Origin: UMGS882 sp045598975
GTDB taxonomy: Bacteria; Bacillota; Clostridia; Oscillospirales; CAG-382
Assembly: GCA_045598975.1 (NCBI GenBank)
Contig: JAZRVE010000112.1
Span: 1-64,000 of the forward strand
Direction: 5' to 3'
Length of the DNA stretch: 64,000 bases
Shown: one piece after another, positions 1 through 9,009 of the stretch
Position numbering within the stretch: the stretch's first letter is position 1
How the letters are laid out: every line of letters begins with the position of its first letter
Position numbers and translations under genes: made by a program
Notes under the pieces: generated by a model
The model's database searches: none
What the model was told of the DNA's origin: nothing
The model's input: only the letters and a program-made list of their open reading frames with translations

Positions 1-6
1 TTGGGT

Positions 7-27
7 GCAGCGGCACGCTGCCTTTTG
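7..27 (+). terminator. Possible terminator of the gene left of the window
   Basis: A 6-bp GC-rich stem (GCAGCG / CGCTGC, 3-nt loop) is followed by CTTTT. It probably ends an upstream plus-strand gene that is not in the window. The stem is short, so this is tentative. Confidence 0.4.
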
Positions 28-67
28 TATATAAAATGTAAAATCGATATTTTTTTCAAAAAAAGTG

Positions 68-96
68 TTTTCAAATCATAAATGTTGTGGTATAAT
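68..96 (+). promoter_or_regulatory. Sigma-A promoter for the cdaA run
   Basis: A -10 TATAAT (91-96) with an extended TGG directly before it lies 17 bp after TTTTCA (68-73). The first gene, cdaA, starts 66 bases downstream of the -10. Confidence 0.7.
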
Positions 97-161
97 TATC
101 TGTGTATTTCTATGGGTGGGGTAGACTTGCCCGTACCGCAAAGAAAGGAATGGTCGTAAGC

Positions 162-1019
162 ATGGATTTTATAACCAATATCTTGAATTATGTTGTCAGC
201 CGCGTGACCTCCATAACGCTGTTTGACGTGCTGGATATTGCCATCGTGTCGGTCGTTTTCTACTACATATTCAAGTTTATCCGGGACAGGCGCGCCGGAA
301 AACTCGCGGTCGGTATCGTGTTTATCCTGATCCTGTTGCTCATCAGTGATATTTTCAATATGTTCGCCCTCAATTTCCTGCTCAGTAACGTGGTGCAGGT
401 CGGTATCATCGGACTTGTCATCGTGTTCCAGTCGGAACTGCGTTATTTTCTCGAAAAAGTCGGCGGCAATAGTTTTATCTCCTCCATTTCGCATAAGGAG
501 ACTGAAAACGCGTCTGACGTCTTCAACTGTATCGACGCCGTGGTGGGAGCCGCTTCCTTCTTTTCGCGGGAAATGGTGGGAGCGCTTATCGTGTTTGAAC
601 GCTCGACCAAACTCGGCGATATCATCAAGACCGGCACCGTCATCGACTCCGAGCCTTCGGATTACCTCATTCAGAACATCTTCTTCAATAAAGCGCCCAT
701 GCATGACGGTGCGCTCGTCATCCGTGACTACCGGCTGTATTCGGCAGGCTGTTTTCTGCCGCTCAGCGAAAACGACGACGTCAACCGCGACCTCGGCACA
801 CGTCATCGCGCGGCGCTCGGCATGAGTGAAAACTCGGACGCGGTCGTGGTGGTTGTGTCGGAGGAAACGGGCAATATCTCGGTGGCGATCGAAGGAACGC
901 TGACGCGTGATTACACACCGGAAAAGCTGAAAGAGACGCTCGTCAAAAACCTCATCGGCGAAAAGCAGGAGCCGGATAAGACGCATCGGCATATTCTCTT
1001 TGGGAAAACGGAGGGCTGA
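162..1019 (+). CDS. cdaA: Diadenylate cyclase CdaA (c-di-AMP synthase)
   Basis: Makes the second messenger c-di-AMP from two ATP at the membrane. The 285-residue protein has three N-terminal membrane helices (about residues 22-90) followed by the DAC domain. Both catalytic motifs are intact: D182-G183-A184 and R214-H215-R216, with the same spacing as in characterised CdaA enzymes. The frame is open further upstream, but ATG 162 is the most likely start, with AAAGG 12-13 bases before it; ATG 150 lies directly on that ribosome site. It is followed after 5 bases by cdaR, the usual partner, so synthase and regulator are co-transcribed. In Firmicutes c-di-AMP controls potassium and osmolyte uptake and wall homeostasis. 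Confidence 0.96.
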   Translation: MDFITNILNYVVSRVTSITLFDVLDIAIVSVVFYYIFKFIRDRRAGKLAVGIVFILILLLISDIFNMFALNFLLSNVVQVGIIGLVIVFQSELRYFLEKVGGNSFISSISHKETENASDVFNCIDAVVGAASFFSREMVGALIVFERSTKLGDIIKTGTVIDSEPSDYLIQNIFFNKAPMHDGALVIRDYRLYSAGCFLPLSENDDVNRDLGTRHRAALGMSENSDAVVVVVSEETGNISVAIEGTLTRDYTPEKLKETLVKNLIGEKQEPDKTHRHILFGKTEG

Positions 1020-1024
1020 CGGAT

Positions 1025-2065
1025 ATGACGGAAAACGAATATAAACCGAACGAGACCTCGCTTGAAAACATCACCGAGACGTTTGACGCCAAAGGGCGCA
1101 TGAAAACGCAGAAAAAAGGCTCCAATATGCTTGCCAAGGTGCTGTCGGTGCTGGCGGCGTTCTTGCTGTGGCTGTACGTGTTCCAGGCGGTGGAGGTCGA
1201 AAAGCAGTTCAAGGATATTCCCATCCGCATGGAGAATTTCAACTCCGATCTCGGGTTGGATATCGCGAGCGGCTTCCGTACTTCGCTGGATATTACCGTC
1301 AAGGGCACCAACAGCGTCATCAACGGCATCACGGCGAAGGACATCAAGGCGTCCGTCGATATGTCGGGCATCAATAATATCGGCAGTTATACCTTTACGG
1401 TAAACGTGGACGTACCGGGCAACGTGACGGTCGTTTCGTCGAGTGCCGATACCGTAACGTTTATCGTGGATAAGACGGTGGAGGCCGAGATTCCGGTCGA
1501 GCCGTCGGTCACGTTCAATATCCAGTACCCCTATCAGCTCGGCGAAACGCAGTGGACGCCGGCATCCGTCATGGTCAAAGGACCGGAGGCTGACGTCAAG
1601 AGCATCGTCAAGGCGGTCTTCGAACTGCACCTCGGCAACGTCAAAAATAACGTGAGCTCGAGTGGTGTGCTGAAACTCATCGACCGTAACGGGTATGAGG
1701 TCACCTCAAATTATCTTGTCGTTTCGCCGGAAACCGTAAACGTCAGCATTCCCGTCTATAAGACGGTGAGCGTGCCGGTCGCACCGCAGACGACGTATGA
1801 CGAACAACTTTATGACGTCACCGTTACGCCGCAGAACGTCTGCGTCAAGGGCAGCGTCAGCGAAGCGGAAACGCTTTCCGGTATCAGGACCGTTCCGTTT
1901 ACCGTGACGGGAGCGGGAACCTTCGACGTGGCGCTTGAAGTTCCCGAAGGCATGACCGCTTACGGAGAATTTCGTGCCAATGCCAAGGAAGTGACGGACG
2001 TCACGGTCACGGTGACCGCGAGAGAGCAGCCCGTTTTGCCGGAAGGCACGGACAATGCCGCGTGA
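1025..2065 (+). CDS. cdaR: YbbR-domain protein CdaR, regulator of CdaA
   Basis: A 346-residue membrane-anchored protein. After about 35 polar residues there is one transmembrane helix (around residues 37-57, rich in Leu, Ala and Val), then an extracytoplasmic part made of repeated YbbR domains of about 80 residues, with recurring patterns such as VTVKG, VMVKG and VCVKG before Pro/Asp or Ser turns. Family members bind CdaA and tune its activity. It starts 5 bases after cdaA, and its last 11 bases overlap the next gene, so translation is probably coupled. glmM, often third in this cluster, is absent here. Confidence 0.93.
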   Translation: MTENEYKPNETSLENITETFDAKGRMKTQKKGSNMLAKVLSVLAAFLLWLYVFQAVEVEKQFKDIPIRMENFNSDLGLDIASGFRTSLDITVKGTNSVINGITAKDIKASVDMSGINNIGSYTFTVNVDVPGNVTVVSSSADTVTFIVDKTVEAEIPVEPSVTFNIQYPYQLGETQWTPASVMVKGPEADVKSIVKAVFELHLGNVKNNVSSSGVLKLIDRNGYEVTSNYLVVSPETVNVSIPVYKTVSVPVAPQTTYDEQLYDVTVTPQNVCVKGSVSEAETLSGIRTVPFTVTGAGTFDVALEVPEGMTAYGEFRANAKEVTDVTVTVTAREQPVLPEGTDNAA

Positions 2066-3671
2066 ACTGTTGCTGTGCCGTGATATCCGTGTGCCGCTTA
2101 CGGCGGAGGATAAGGCGTATCACGATGCGCTGGCATTAGAAAAAGCGAAAAAGCTGTATCGGGCGTCGTTAAAAAGCAAAGGCGGCGACGCACGGTTTGC
2201 CATCTATAAAAAGTCGCTTGACGCACGGCGAAAGGATCAGATGAGGTTCATCTATACCGTGTCGATCGAGCCGGAGAACGGACTTGCGGGCGAAAAACTG
2301 CCGGCGGGATTTGAGCGTATGACGGCGGAGCCGTTCTGCGTTCCGTGCGTTGAAAAAGCGACCGAACGCCCGGTCGTCGTGGGATTCGGTCCCGCGGGGA
2401 TGTTCCTTGCGTATACGCTGACGCTTGCGGGACTGCGCCCGATCGTGCTCGAACGCGGTGCGGACGTGGAGGAACGTACGCGCAAGGTGAAAAAGTATTT
2501 TCGGACCGGGGAACTTGACGAAACGACCAACGTGCAGTTCGGCGAGGGCGGTGCCGGTACGTTTTCCGACGGAAAACTGCTGACGCGCATCCACGATCCG
2601 CTGTGCGCGTTCGTACTCGAAACATTTGTGCGCTTCGGTGCACCGGATGAGATACAGTATCTTGCCAAACCCCATGTCGGCACGGATCGGCTGAAAGAGA
2701 TCGTGCGCCGGATGCGGGAGGAGATACGTGCGCGAGGTGCGGAGATCCGGTTTTGTTCCTGCGTGACGGATATCCTGCGTACCCGAAGCGGCGACGTGTC
2801 GGGGGTAGTGGTCAATCATAGTGAAAAGATTTCCTGCACGGCGCTGTTTCTGTGTATCGGACACAGCGCACGCGATACCTTCCGCACGCTGATGGCGCAG
2901 GATATATGCCTTACGGCGAAGCCGTATTCGGTCGGCGTGCGCGTGGAGCATTGGCAGGAGGACATAGACAGAGCGCTGTACGGAAAATTTGCGGGATACG
3001 CGGCACTGGAAAAAGGGCAGTATACCCTTTCCCTCAAAGAAAACGCCGCGGCACGGGCAGTCTATTCGTTTTGTATGTGCCCGGGCGGCAAGGTGGTGGC
3101 ATCGGCTTCACAGAAGGGGACGATCGTCACCAACGGCATGAGCGATTATGCCCGCGACGGGCGTAACGCCAATGCCGCCATCGCCGTCGCCATCCGACCG
3201 GAGGATTACGGAAACACGCCGGAAAAAGCCATGGCGTTTCAGGAAGAGATAGAAAGAAAAGCCTTCTTGCTCGCCGGTGCGGGCGGTGCGGCGCCCGTCG
3301 AGACGCTCGGTGATTTTAAGCGCGGATGCGCGCATACTGAGCCGGGGCGTATCCTGCCGAGCTATACCGGCAAAACGGCGGTGTGCGATCTGGATATGCT
3401 GTTCCCGTCGTACGTAAACGAGCGCCTGCTTGACGGGTTTGCGGCATTTGATAAACAGATTTCCGGCTTTGCGTCGGATGATGCCGTGCTGACGGCGCCG
3501 GAAACGCGCACGTCGAGCCCGGTGCGGATCGACAGAGACGCGTTTTACCGTTCGGTTTCCTGTGCCTCCGTGTATCCCTGCGGCGAGGGCGCCGGCTATG
3601 CCGGCGGCATCACCAGCGCCGCCGTGGACGGCATCCGCACGGCACTTGCGTATATTGAGACCTTGCGATAA
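2055..3671 (+). CDS. FAD-dependent oxidoreductase of the COG2509 type
   Basis: A 538-residue flavoprotein. An N-terminal segment of about 95 residues precedes the dinucleotide-binding fold; the FAD motif GFGPAGMFLAYTLTLAG lies near residue 110 and is followed by an acidic strand end (VLERG). A GEGGAGTFSDGKL motif and a C-terminal GEGAGYAGGITSAAVDG motif are typical of this widely conserved family, whose substrate is unknown. The start ATG 2055 lies inside the end of cdaR, with GGAAGG 8 bases before it. The next gene encodes a RseC-like cysteine protein, which could be a redox partner, but that is inference. No membrane segment is visible, so it is probably cytosolic. Confidence 0.85.
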   Translation: MPRELLLCRDIRVPLTAEDKAYHDALALEKAKKLYRASLKSKGGDARFAIYKKSLDARRKDQMRFIYTVSIEPENGLAGEKLPAGFERMTAEPFCVPCVEKATERPVVVGFGPAGMFLAYTLTLAGLRPIVLERGADVEERTRKVKKYFRTGELDETTNVQFGEGGAGTFSDGKLLTRIHDPLCAFVLETFVRFGAPDEIQYLAKPHVGTDRLKEIVRRMREEIRARGAEIRFCSCVTDILRTRSGDVSGVVVNHSEKISCTALFLCIGHSARDTFRTLMAQDICLTAKPYSVGVRVEHWQEDIDRALYGKFAGYAALEKGQYTLSLKENAAARAVYSFCMCPGGKVVASASQKGTIVTNGMSDYARDGRNANAAIAVAIRPEDYGNTPEKAMAFQEEIERKAFLLAGAGGAAPVETLGDFKRGCAHTEPGRILPSYTGKTAVCDLDMLFPSYVNERLLDGFAAFDKQISGFASDDAVLTAPETRTSSPVRIDRDAFYRSVSCASVYPCGEGAGYAGGITSAAVDGIRTALAYIETLR

Positions 3672-3692
3672 AACCAAAGGAGTGACAAGAGC

Positions 3693-4151
3693 ATGAAAAC
3701 GAGAGGGACTGTCATCGACGTCGGAGAAAAGACGGCGAAGGTGCGCGTCGAGCGCACGAGTGCCTGCGCTTCCTGTCACGACTGTGCCGGGAAGGACGCC
3801 TGCCACGCCGAATTTCTGCTTTCCGACAGCGGCAAAACCGTGTGTGTCACGGCTTTCAACGACGTCGGAGCAAAAGTGGGGGACACCGTGGAAGTGGAGA
3901 CGGATGACCGTCCGCTTGCGTGGCTTTCGTTCGTCACGTTCGTTCTGCCGTTTTTGTTTGCCTTTGCGTGCTGGTTTGCCGCAAAAGCGTTCGGGCAGGG
4001 AACAGACGTGTGCGCCCTTTCGGCAACGGTCGGTCTTGTGGTATCGTTTGCGGTTCTTTCGCTTGCGGCAAACGCTTATTCGCGTAAGCGCGTCCGCATT
4101 TGTATCGGAAAAATCATAGAGGAGAGCGGACGGGATACGTCCGCGACATAA
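3693..4151 (+). CDS. RseC/MucC-family membrane redox protein
   Basis: A 152-residue protein of the SoxR-reducing-system RseC family. The N-terminal soluble part holds four closely spaced cysteines, C25-x2-C28-x2-C31-x5-C37, suited to binding a metal or Fe-S cluster. Two transmembrane helices follow (about residues 73-91 and 102-122), then a short basic tail. In other bacteria RseC proteins accompany Rnf-type electron transfer and SoxR reduction; neither rnf nor soxR is visible here. It stands 21 bases after the FAD oxidoreductase with the strong ribosome site AAAGGAG. The family assignment is good, the function uncertain. Confidence 0.85.
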   Translation: MKTRGTVIDVGEKTAKVRVERTSACASCHDCAGKDACHAEFLLSDSGKTVCVTAFNDVGAKVGDTVEVETDDRPLAWLSFVTFVLPFLFAFACWFAAKAFGQGTDVCALSATVGLVVSFAVLSLAANAYSRKRVRICIGKIIEESGRDTSAT

Positions 4152-4155
4152 AGCC

Positions 4156-6258
4156 ATGCATATCAATAATCGCTCCAACAATGTCTGGAACACCAGAACA
4201 CCGGATGAAAAGACGGTGGAAAAACTCAGCACCGAACTCGGCGTCAGCGAATTTCTGGCAAAGCTCATCGTTTCCAAGGGCTATGACGATCCGACGGAAG
4301 CGTCAAAGTTTGCCGGCGGCGGCCATGAACTGCTGCTCGATCCTTTTCTGCTTCCCGATATGGATAAGGCGGTTTCCCGCATTGAAAAGGCCATAGCGGA
4401 AAAAGAAAAGATCATGATCTACGGCGACTATGACGTTGACGGCGTGACGTCGGTGTCCATGCTGCTGCTCTATCTGCGAGGCCGCGGTGCCGATGCCGAG
4501 TATTATATCCCCGAGCGCGTCAACGAGGGCTACGGGCTCAATCCCGGCGCCATCGCGCGCTTTCACGACGAGGGAATCCGGCTGATCATCACGGTGGACA
4601 GCGGCATCACGGCTTCGGAGGAAGTGGAGTATGCCAAGTCCCTTGGCATCGAGACGGTCGTCACCGACCACCACGAGTGCCGGGAAAGTCTGCCGGAGGC
4701 AGTGGCGGTCGTCAACCCGCACCGTGCGGACAGCGTGTACCCCTTTAAGGAACTTGCGGGCGTGGGCGTGGTGTTCAAGGTCGTATGCGCCTTGGAAAAG
4801 AATAAGAATATCCATAGGCTCTGTATGCAGTATGCCGATATCGCGGCGCTCGGAACGGTGGCGGACGTCATGCCCATCATCGGGGAAAACCGCGTCATCG
4901 TCAAAATGGGGCTCGAACGGTTGGAAAAGACCACCAATCCCGGGCTCAAAGCGCTCATCGCCTATGCGTTCAGCGAGCGCCATTCCGGCAAGAACCGCCG
5001 TTTCACGGCGTCTTCCATCAGTTTCGGTCTTGCGCCGCGCATCAATGCGGCGGGACGTATCGGCAACGTCAATAAAGCCGTTCAGCTTCTCATCACCGAG
5101 AATCAGGTGGAAGCCGAGAGCATCGCCGATTATCTGTGCGCCGTCAACAGGGAGCGTCAGCTTGTGGAAAACGAGATCTTTACGCAGGCGGTCGAACAGA
5201 TCGAGCGCACGACCGATTTTGAGAACGATAAAGTCATCATTCTGACGTCGGATAGCTGGCATCTCGGCGTCATCGGCATCGTTGCCTCCAAGATCACCGA
5301 GCGGTACGGATTGCCGTCCATTCTTATTTCCTTTGACGGTGACACCGGAAAGGGCTCGGGACGGAGCGTCAAGGGCTTCAATATCAACGAAGCCATCTCG
5401 CAGTGCAAGGAAAGCCTCATCAAGTACGGCGGACACGAGCTCGCGGCGGGACTGACCATCATGCGCGATCAGGTGCCGGAATTTCGCCGCAAGATCAACG
5501 AATACGCCAAAGAGACGTTTGATTTTGACGCAGTGTGTACCTATCTGGACGCCGATTTTGAGATAGGCGGCAAGGATATCACGTTAGAAAACGCGTTGGA
5601 GATCGCCAAGCTCGAACCGTACGGACTCGGCAATGCCGAGCCGCTGTTCTGCATCCGGGACGTTCTCGTCAAGGAGCTGTACGCCATCGGCGAGGGCAAG
5701 CATCTCAAACTGGTGTTGGAAAAAGACGGCGTGTCGTTCATTGCCGTATACTTCGGAATGACCAAGGAAGCCTTCCCGTTCGCGGAAGGAATGCGGGCAG
5801 ACTTTATGGCGGGACTCGGCTATAACGATTTCCGCGGCTTCAAGACGGTGCAGGTCTACGTCAAGGACGTACGCCCGGAAAAAACGGTATACGAAAGTAT
5901 GTGCAATCAGATGAAACTGTTTGAGGACGTCATGAACGGTGAGGTCACCTGCCCGCCGGAGCACGTTCCGGAGCTGATACATTTCAAGAGCATCTTTTTG
6001 CATCTGAAAGCGACGTTTGCTTATAACGAGCCGCAGATCATCTCGGTTTTCCCGGCGGCTTCGCGCATCAGTACCGATTATCACGTGGACGTGACACCGT
6101 GTATGCTCGACATCGCGTTGGAGGTCTTCCACGAATTCGGGCTCATCCGCATGAATCGCGTGGTTGCGGGAAAGGCGGAGATCGAACTGCTTCGCTCCAA
6201 CGGCAAGGTGGACCTCGGCAGCTCCGCCATTTTGAAGAGGATAAAAAATAAAGCGTAA
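4156..6258 (+). CDS. recJ: Single-stranded-DNA exonuclease RecJ
   Basis: A 5'-3' ssDNA exonuclease used in recombination and base-excision repair. The 700-residue protein has the DHH-phosphoesterase signatures: D91-Y-D93-V-D95-G (motif I), the D171-H172-H173 triad in TDHHE, and downstream the DHHA1 region with GGHELAAGLT near residue 425. The OB fold follows, and a C-terminal extension of about 130 residues makes it longer than the E. coli protein but similar to Firmicutes forms. It starts 4 bases after the RseC-like gene. In many Firmicutes apt sits between recJ and relA; here relA follows directly after 14 bases. Confidence 0.96.
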   Translation: MHINNRSNNVWNTRTPDEKTVEKLSTELGVSEFLAKLIVSKGYDDPTEASKFAGGGHELLLDPFLLPDMDKAVSRIEKAIAEKEKIMIYGDYDVDGVTSVSMLLLYLRGRGADAEYYIPERVNEGYGLNPGAIARFHDEGIRLIITVDSGITASEEVEYAKSLGIETVVTDHHECRESLPEAVAVVNPHRADSVYPFKELAGVGVVFKVVCALEKNKNIHRLCMQYADIAALGTVADVMPIIGENRVIVKMGLERLEKTTNPGLKALIAYAFSERHSGKNRRFTASSISFGLAPRINAAGRIGNVNKAVQLLITENQVEAESIADYLCAVNRERQLVENEIFTQAVEQIERTTDFENDKVIILTSDSWHLGVIGIVASKITERYGLPSILISFDGDTGKGSGRSVKGFNINEAISQCKESLIKYGGHELAAGLTIMRDQVPEFRRKINEYAKETFDFDAVCTYLDADFEIGGKDITLENALEIAKLEPYGLGNAEPLFCIRDVLVKELYAIGEGKHLKLVLEKDGVSFIAVYFGMTKEAFPFAEGMRADFMAGLGYNDFRGFKTVQVYVKDVRPEKTVYESMCNQMKLFEDVMNGEVTCPPEHVPELIHFKSIFLHLKATFAYNEPQIISVFPAASRISTDYHVDVTPCMLDIALEVFHEFGLIRMNRVVAGKAEIELLRSNGKVDLGSSAILKRIKNKA

Positions 6259-6272
6259 GAAGGACAGAGCAC

Positions 6273-8516
6273 ATGACCGTTACCTATGAGGATCTCGAAC
6301 AGCGTCTGCAAAAAACGGGACGCCCTTATCACATGGACAAGATCCGCAAAGCATATGAATATGCGGCGGATATGCACGCGGGACAGTTCCGTAAATCGGG
6401 CGAGCCGTATATCACGCATCCGCTTTCGGTAGCGGTGATCGTGGCGGAGCTTGAACTGGACACCGACTCCATCTGTGCGGCGCTTCTTCACGATACCATA
6501 GAGGACTGCAAGGATAAGACCAACCCCGACGACCTGCGGACGCGTTTCGGAGAAACGGTGGAGGAGCTCGTCGACGGGCTGACGAAACTGACGGATATCC
6601 CCTTTGAAAGCAAGGAAGACGAGAGCATAGAAAATCTGCGCAAGATGTTTCTCGCCATGTCGAAGGATATCCGCGTCATTCTCATCAAGCTTGCGGACAG
6701 GCTTCACAATATGCGCACGCTCAACGCCAAGAGCGAATCCCGCCAGCGTGCCATCGCACTCGAAACCATGCACGTCTACGCACCGCTTGCGCATAGGCTC
6801 GGTATCCAGCGTATCAAGATCGAACTGGAAAATCTCGCACTGCAATACCTCGATCCCATCGGCTACGAGGAGGTCAAGAAGGACATCGAGCATCGCTTCG
6901 GCGAGAGCAAGGATTTTCTGAATACCGCCAAACAGCAGGTCATGGATAAGCTCAACGAGGTGGGCATCCCGTTCAAGATCGAGGGGCGTGTCAAATCCAT
7001 ATACAGCATCTATAAAAAGATGTACAATCAGAATAAGAGCTTTGACGAGATATACGATTTTTACGCCATGCGCATCATCGTCAATACCGAACTCGAATGC
7101 TATACCGTTCTCGGCATCATCCACGAGATGTTCAACCTCATGCCGGGACGCTTCAAGGACTACATTTCCACGCCGAAGCCCAATCTGTACCGCTCATTGC
7201 ATACGACGGTCATCGGAAAGCAGGGTATCCCGTTCGAGGTGCAGATCCGGACGGAGGAAATGCACGAAACGGCGGAGTACGGCATCGCCGCACACTGGAA
7301 GTATAAGTCGGGCGATCTTGACAAAGAGAACATCGCGGAAAAACTCAAATGGATCAAGACGCTTATCGAAAACGAGAACACGTCGGGGGACACCGACGAA
7401 TTTCTGCGTCCGCTCAAAATCGACCTGTTTGAGGACGAGACTTTTATTTTCACCCCGAAAGGGGACGTCATCAGCCTGCCCTATGGCTCAAACCCCATAG
7501 ATTTTGCCTATTCCATCCATTCCGCCGTCGGCAATAAGATGGTAGGTGCCAAGGTCAACGGCGTTATCGTTCCCATCGACACGGTCTTGCAGACGGGACA
7601 GATCTGTGAGATCGTGACGTCGGCATCCTCAAAAGGACCGAGCAGAGACTGGTTGAAAATCGTCAAGACCAGCGAAGCCAAAAACAAGATACGCCAGTGG
7701 TTCAAGAAGGAAAAGCGCGATGAGAACATCATCGAGGGCAAAGCCGAGGTCGACCGCGAATTCCGGCACTACGGCAAGGAATGCACCGAAGTGCAGAAGA
7801 ACGAGATCGTGGAAACGGTCGTCAAGCGGGCGGGCTTTGTGGACGTCGACGATTTCTATAATAACGTCGGTTACGGCGGGCTTTCGCTCTCCAAGTATTC
7901 GGCGCGCTTCAAGGAAGAATACGACCGTGTCGTCAAGGCGGAGGAAGAGCCGGGCGGCAACCCGATGGAAGCGCTCGTCACGTCGGTGCAGAACCCGCTT
8001 TCCGAGATAAGGCGGGAAAAGCAGAAGCAGAGCGGCGCCATCCAGAGCGTCATCGTCGACAGCATCGACAACTGTCAGGTGCGTTTTGCCAAGTGCTGTA
8101 ATCCGCTGCCGGGGGACAGCATCATCGGCTTTGTCACGCGCGGCTTCGGGGTTTCGGTACATAAATACGACTGCCCGAACGTACAGGCGGGCTTGAAAAA
8201 AGAAGAAGAAAAAGACAGATGGCTGACGGTGCGCTGGTCGCAGGTGTCGCTGGAACAGGGCGATAATACGACGGGCTCGTATGAAGCGCTGTTACAGATA
8301 TACGCCAACAGCTCTCTGCAATTGTTTGCGGATATATCGGCGGTGTTTGCCGACATGAAAGTGCCGGTGCACGCCATGAATTCCAAGGAAACGTCGGGCG
8401 GCGGTATGCTCATCAATCTGACCATCACCTGCCGCAACACGTCTCACGTTTCGTCCATCGTCGAGCGCCTGCGCCGCATCAAGGACATCGTGGACGTCAC
8501 ACGCGGATTTTCCTGA
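6273..8516 (+). CDS. relA: Bifunctional (p)ppGpp synthetase/hydrolase Rel
   Basis: The stringent-response enzyme that makes and degrades (p)ppGpp. The 747-residue protein shows all expected domains. The HD hydrolase contains H73-D74-x2-E77-D78, so the hydrolase site is intact. The synthetase has R293-F-K-D296 (the RxKD form found in bifunctional Rel) and the EVQIRT motif. TGS (about residues 390-450), helical and zinc-finger-like segments with CCNPLPGD near 610, and a C-terminal ACT domain (about 670-747) follow. A start at 6273 is supported by AGAAGG. It lies between recJ and dtd, the common Firmicutes order apart from the missing apt. Confidence 0.97.
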   Translation: MTVTYEDLEQRLQKTGRPYHMDKIRKAYEYAADMHAGQFRKSGEPYITHPLSVAVIVAELELDTDSICAALLHDTIEDCKDKTNPDDLRTRFGETVEELVDGLTKLTDIPFESKEDESIENLRKMFLAMSKDIRVILIKLADRLHNMRTLNAKSESRQRAIALETMHVYAPLAHRLGIQRIKIELENLALQYLDPIGYEEVKKDIEHRFGESKDFLNTAKQQVMDKLNEVGIPFKIEGRVKSIYSIYKKMYNQNKSFDEIYDFYAMRIIVNTELECYTVLGIIHEMFNLMPGRFKDYISTPKPNLYRSLHTTVIGKQGIPFEVQIRTEEMHETAEYGIAAHWKYKSGDLDKENIAEKLKWIKTLIENENTSGDTDEFLRPLKIDLFEDETFIFTPKGDVISLPYGSNPIDFAYSIHSAVGNKMVGAKVNGVIVPIDTVLQTGQICEIVTSASSKGPSRDWLKIVKTSEAKNKIRQWFKKEKRDENIIEGKAEVDREFRHYGKECTEVQKNEIVETVVKRAGFVDVDDFYNNVGYGGLSLSKYSARFKEEYDRVVKAEEEPGGNPMEALVTSVQNPLSEIRREKQKQSGAIQSVIVDSIDNCQVRFAKCCNPLPGDSIIGFVTRGFGVSVHKYDCPNVQAGLKKEEEKDRWLTVRWSQVSLEQGDNTTGSYEALLQIYANSSLQLFADISAVFADMKVPVHAMNSKETSGGGMLINLTITCRNTSHVSSIVERLRRIKDIVDVTRGFS

Positions 8517-8536
8517 TAAGAGAAAGGGATAACGGG

Positions 8537-9001
8537 ATGAAAGCACTCGTCCAGCGCGTTGACAGCGCCTCGGTGAAAGTGGACGGCGAGACCGTCGGCA
8601 AGATCGGGAAAGGTTTTCTGATCTTTCTCGGCGTCACGGAAAACGATACGGAAAAAGAGGCGGCGTTTCTTGCCAAAAAGACGGCAAATCTGCGTATTTT
8701 CACCGATGAGAACGGAAAGATGAATCAGTCGCCGCTCATGCTGAAAGAAAAGGGGGAGGACTGCCGGATGCTTGTGGTGTCACAGTTTACGCTGTGCGCC
8801 GACTGCAAGGGGCAGAACCGTCCGTCGTTCATGCAGGCGGCAAAGCCGGAGACGGCTGACGCGCTGTATCGGTACTACGTAGCACAGCTTGGGGAAACGT
8901 ATGGCTTCCCGACGCAGACGGGCGTGTTCGGCGCCGATATGAAGGTGGAACTCACCAACGACGGACCGGTCACGCTGTGGCTGGATACCGAGCAGTTGTA
9001 G
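8537..9001 (+). CDS. dtd: D-aminoacyl-tRNA deacylase
   Basis: Removes D-amino acids (and glycine) mischarged on tRNA, a proofreading step in the cytosol. The 154-residue length is typical. The family motifs are visible: SQFTLCADCKGQNRPSF in the middle and the C-terminal Gly-Pro element in NDGPVTLWLDT, which forms the chiral-proofreading site across the dimer. It follows relA by 20 bases with AAAGGG before the ATG, the conserved relA-dtd pairing of Firmicutes. Confidence 0.97.
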   Translation: MKALVQRVDSASVKVDGETVGKIGKGFLIFLGVTENDTEKEAAFLAKKTANLRIFTDENGKMNQSPLMLKEKGEDCRMLVVSQFTLCADCKGQNRPSFMQAAKPETADALYRYYVAQLGETYGFPTQTGVFGADMKVELTNDGPVTLWLDTEQL

Positions 9002-9009
9002 GAGAGATC

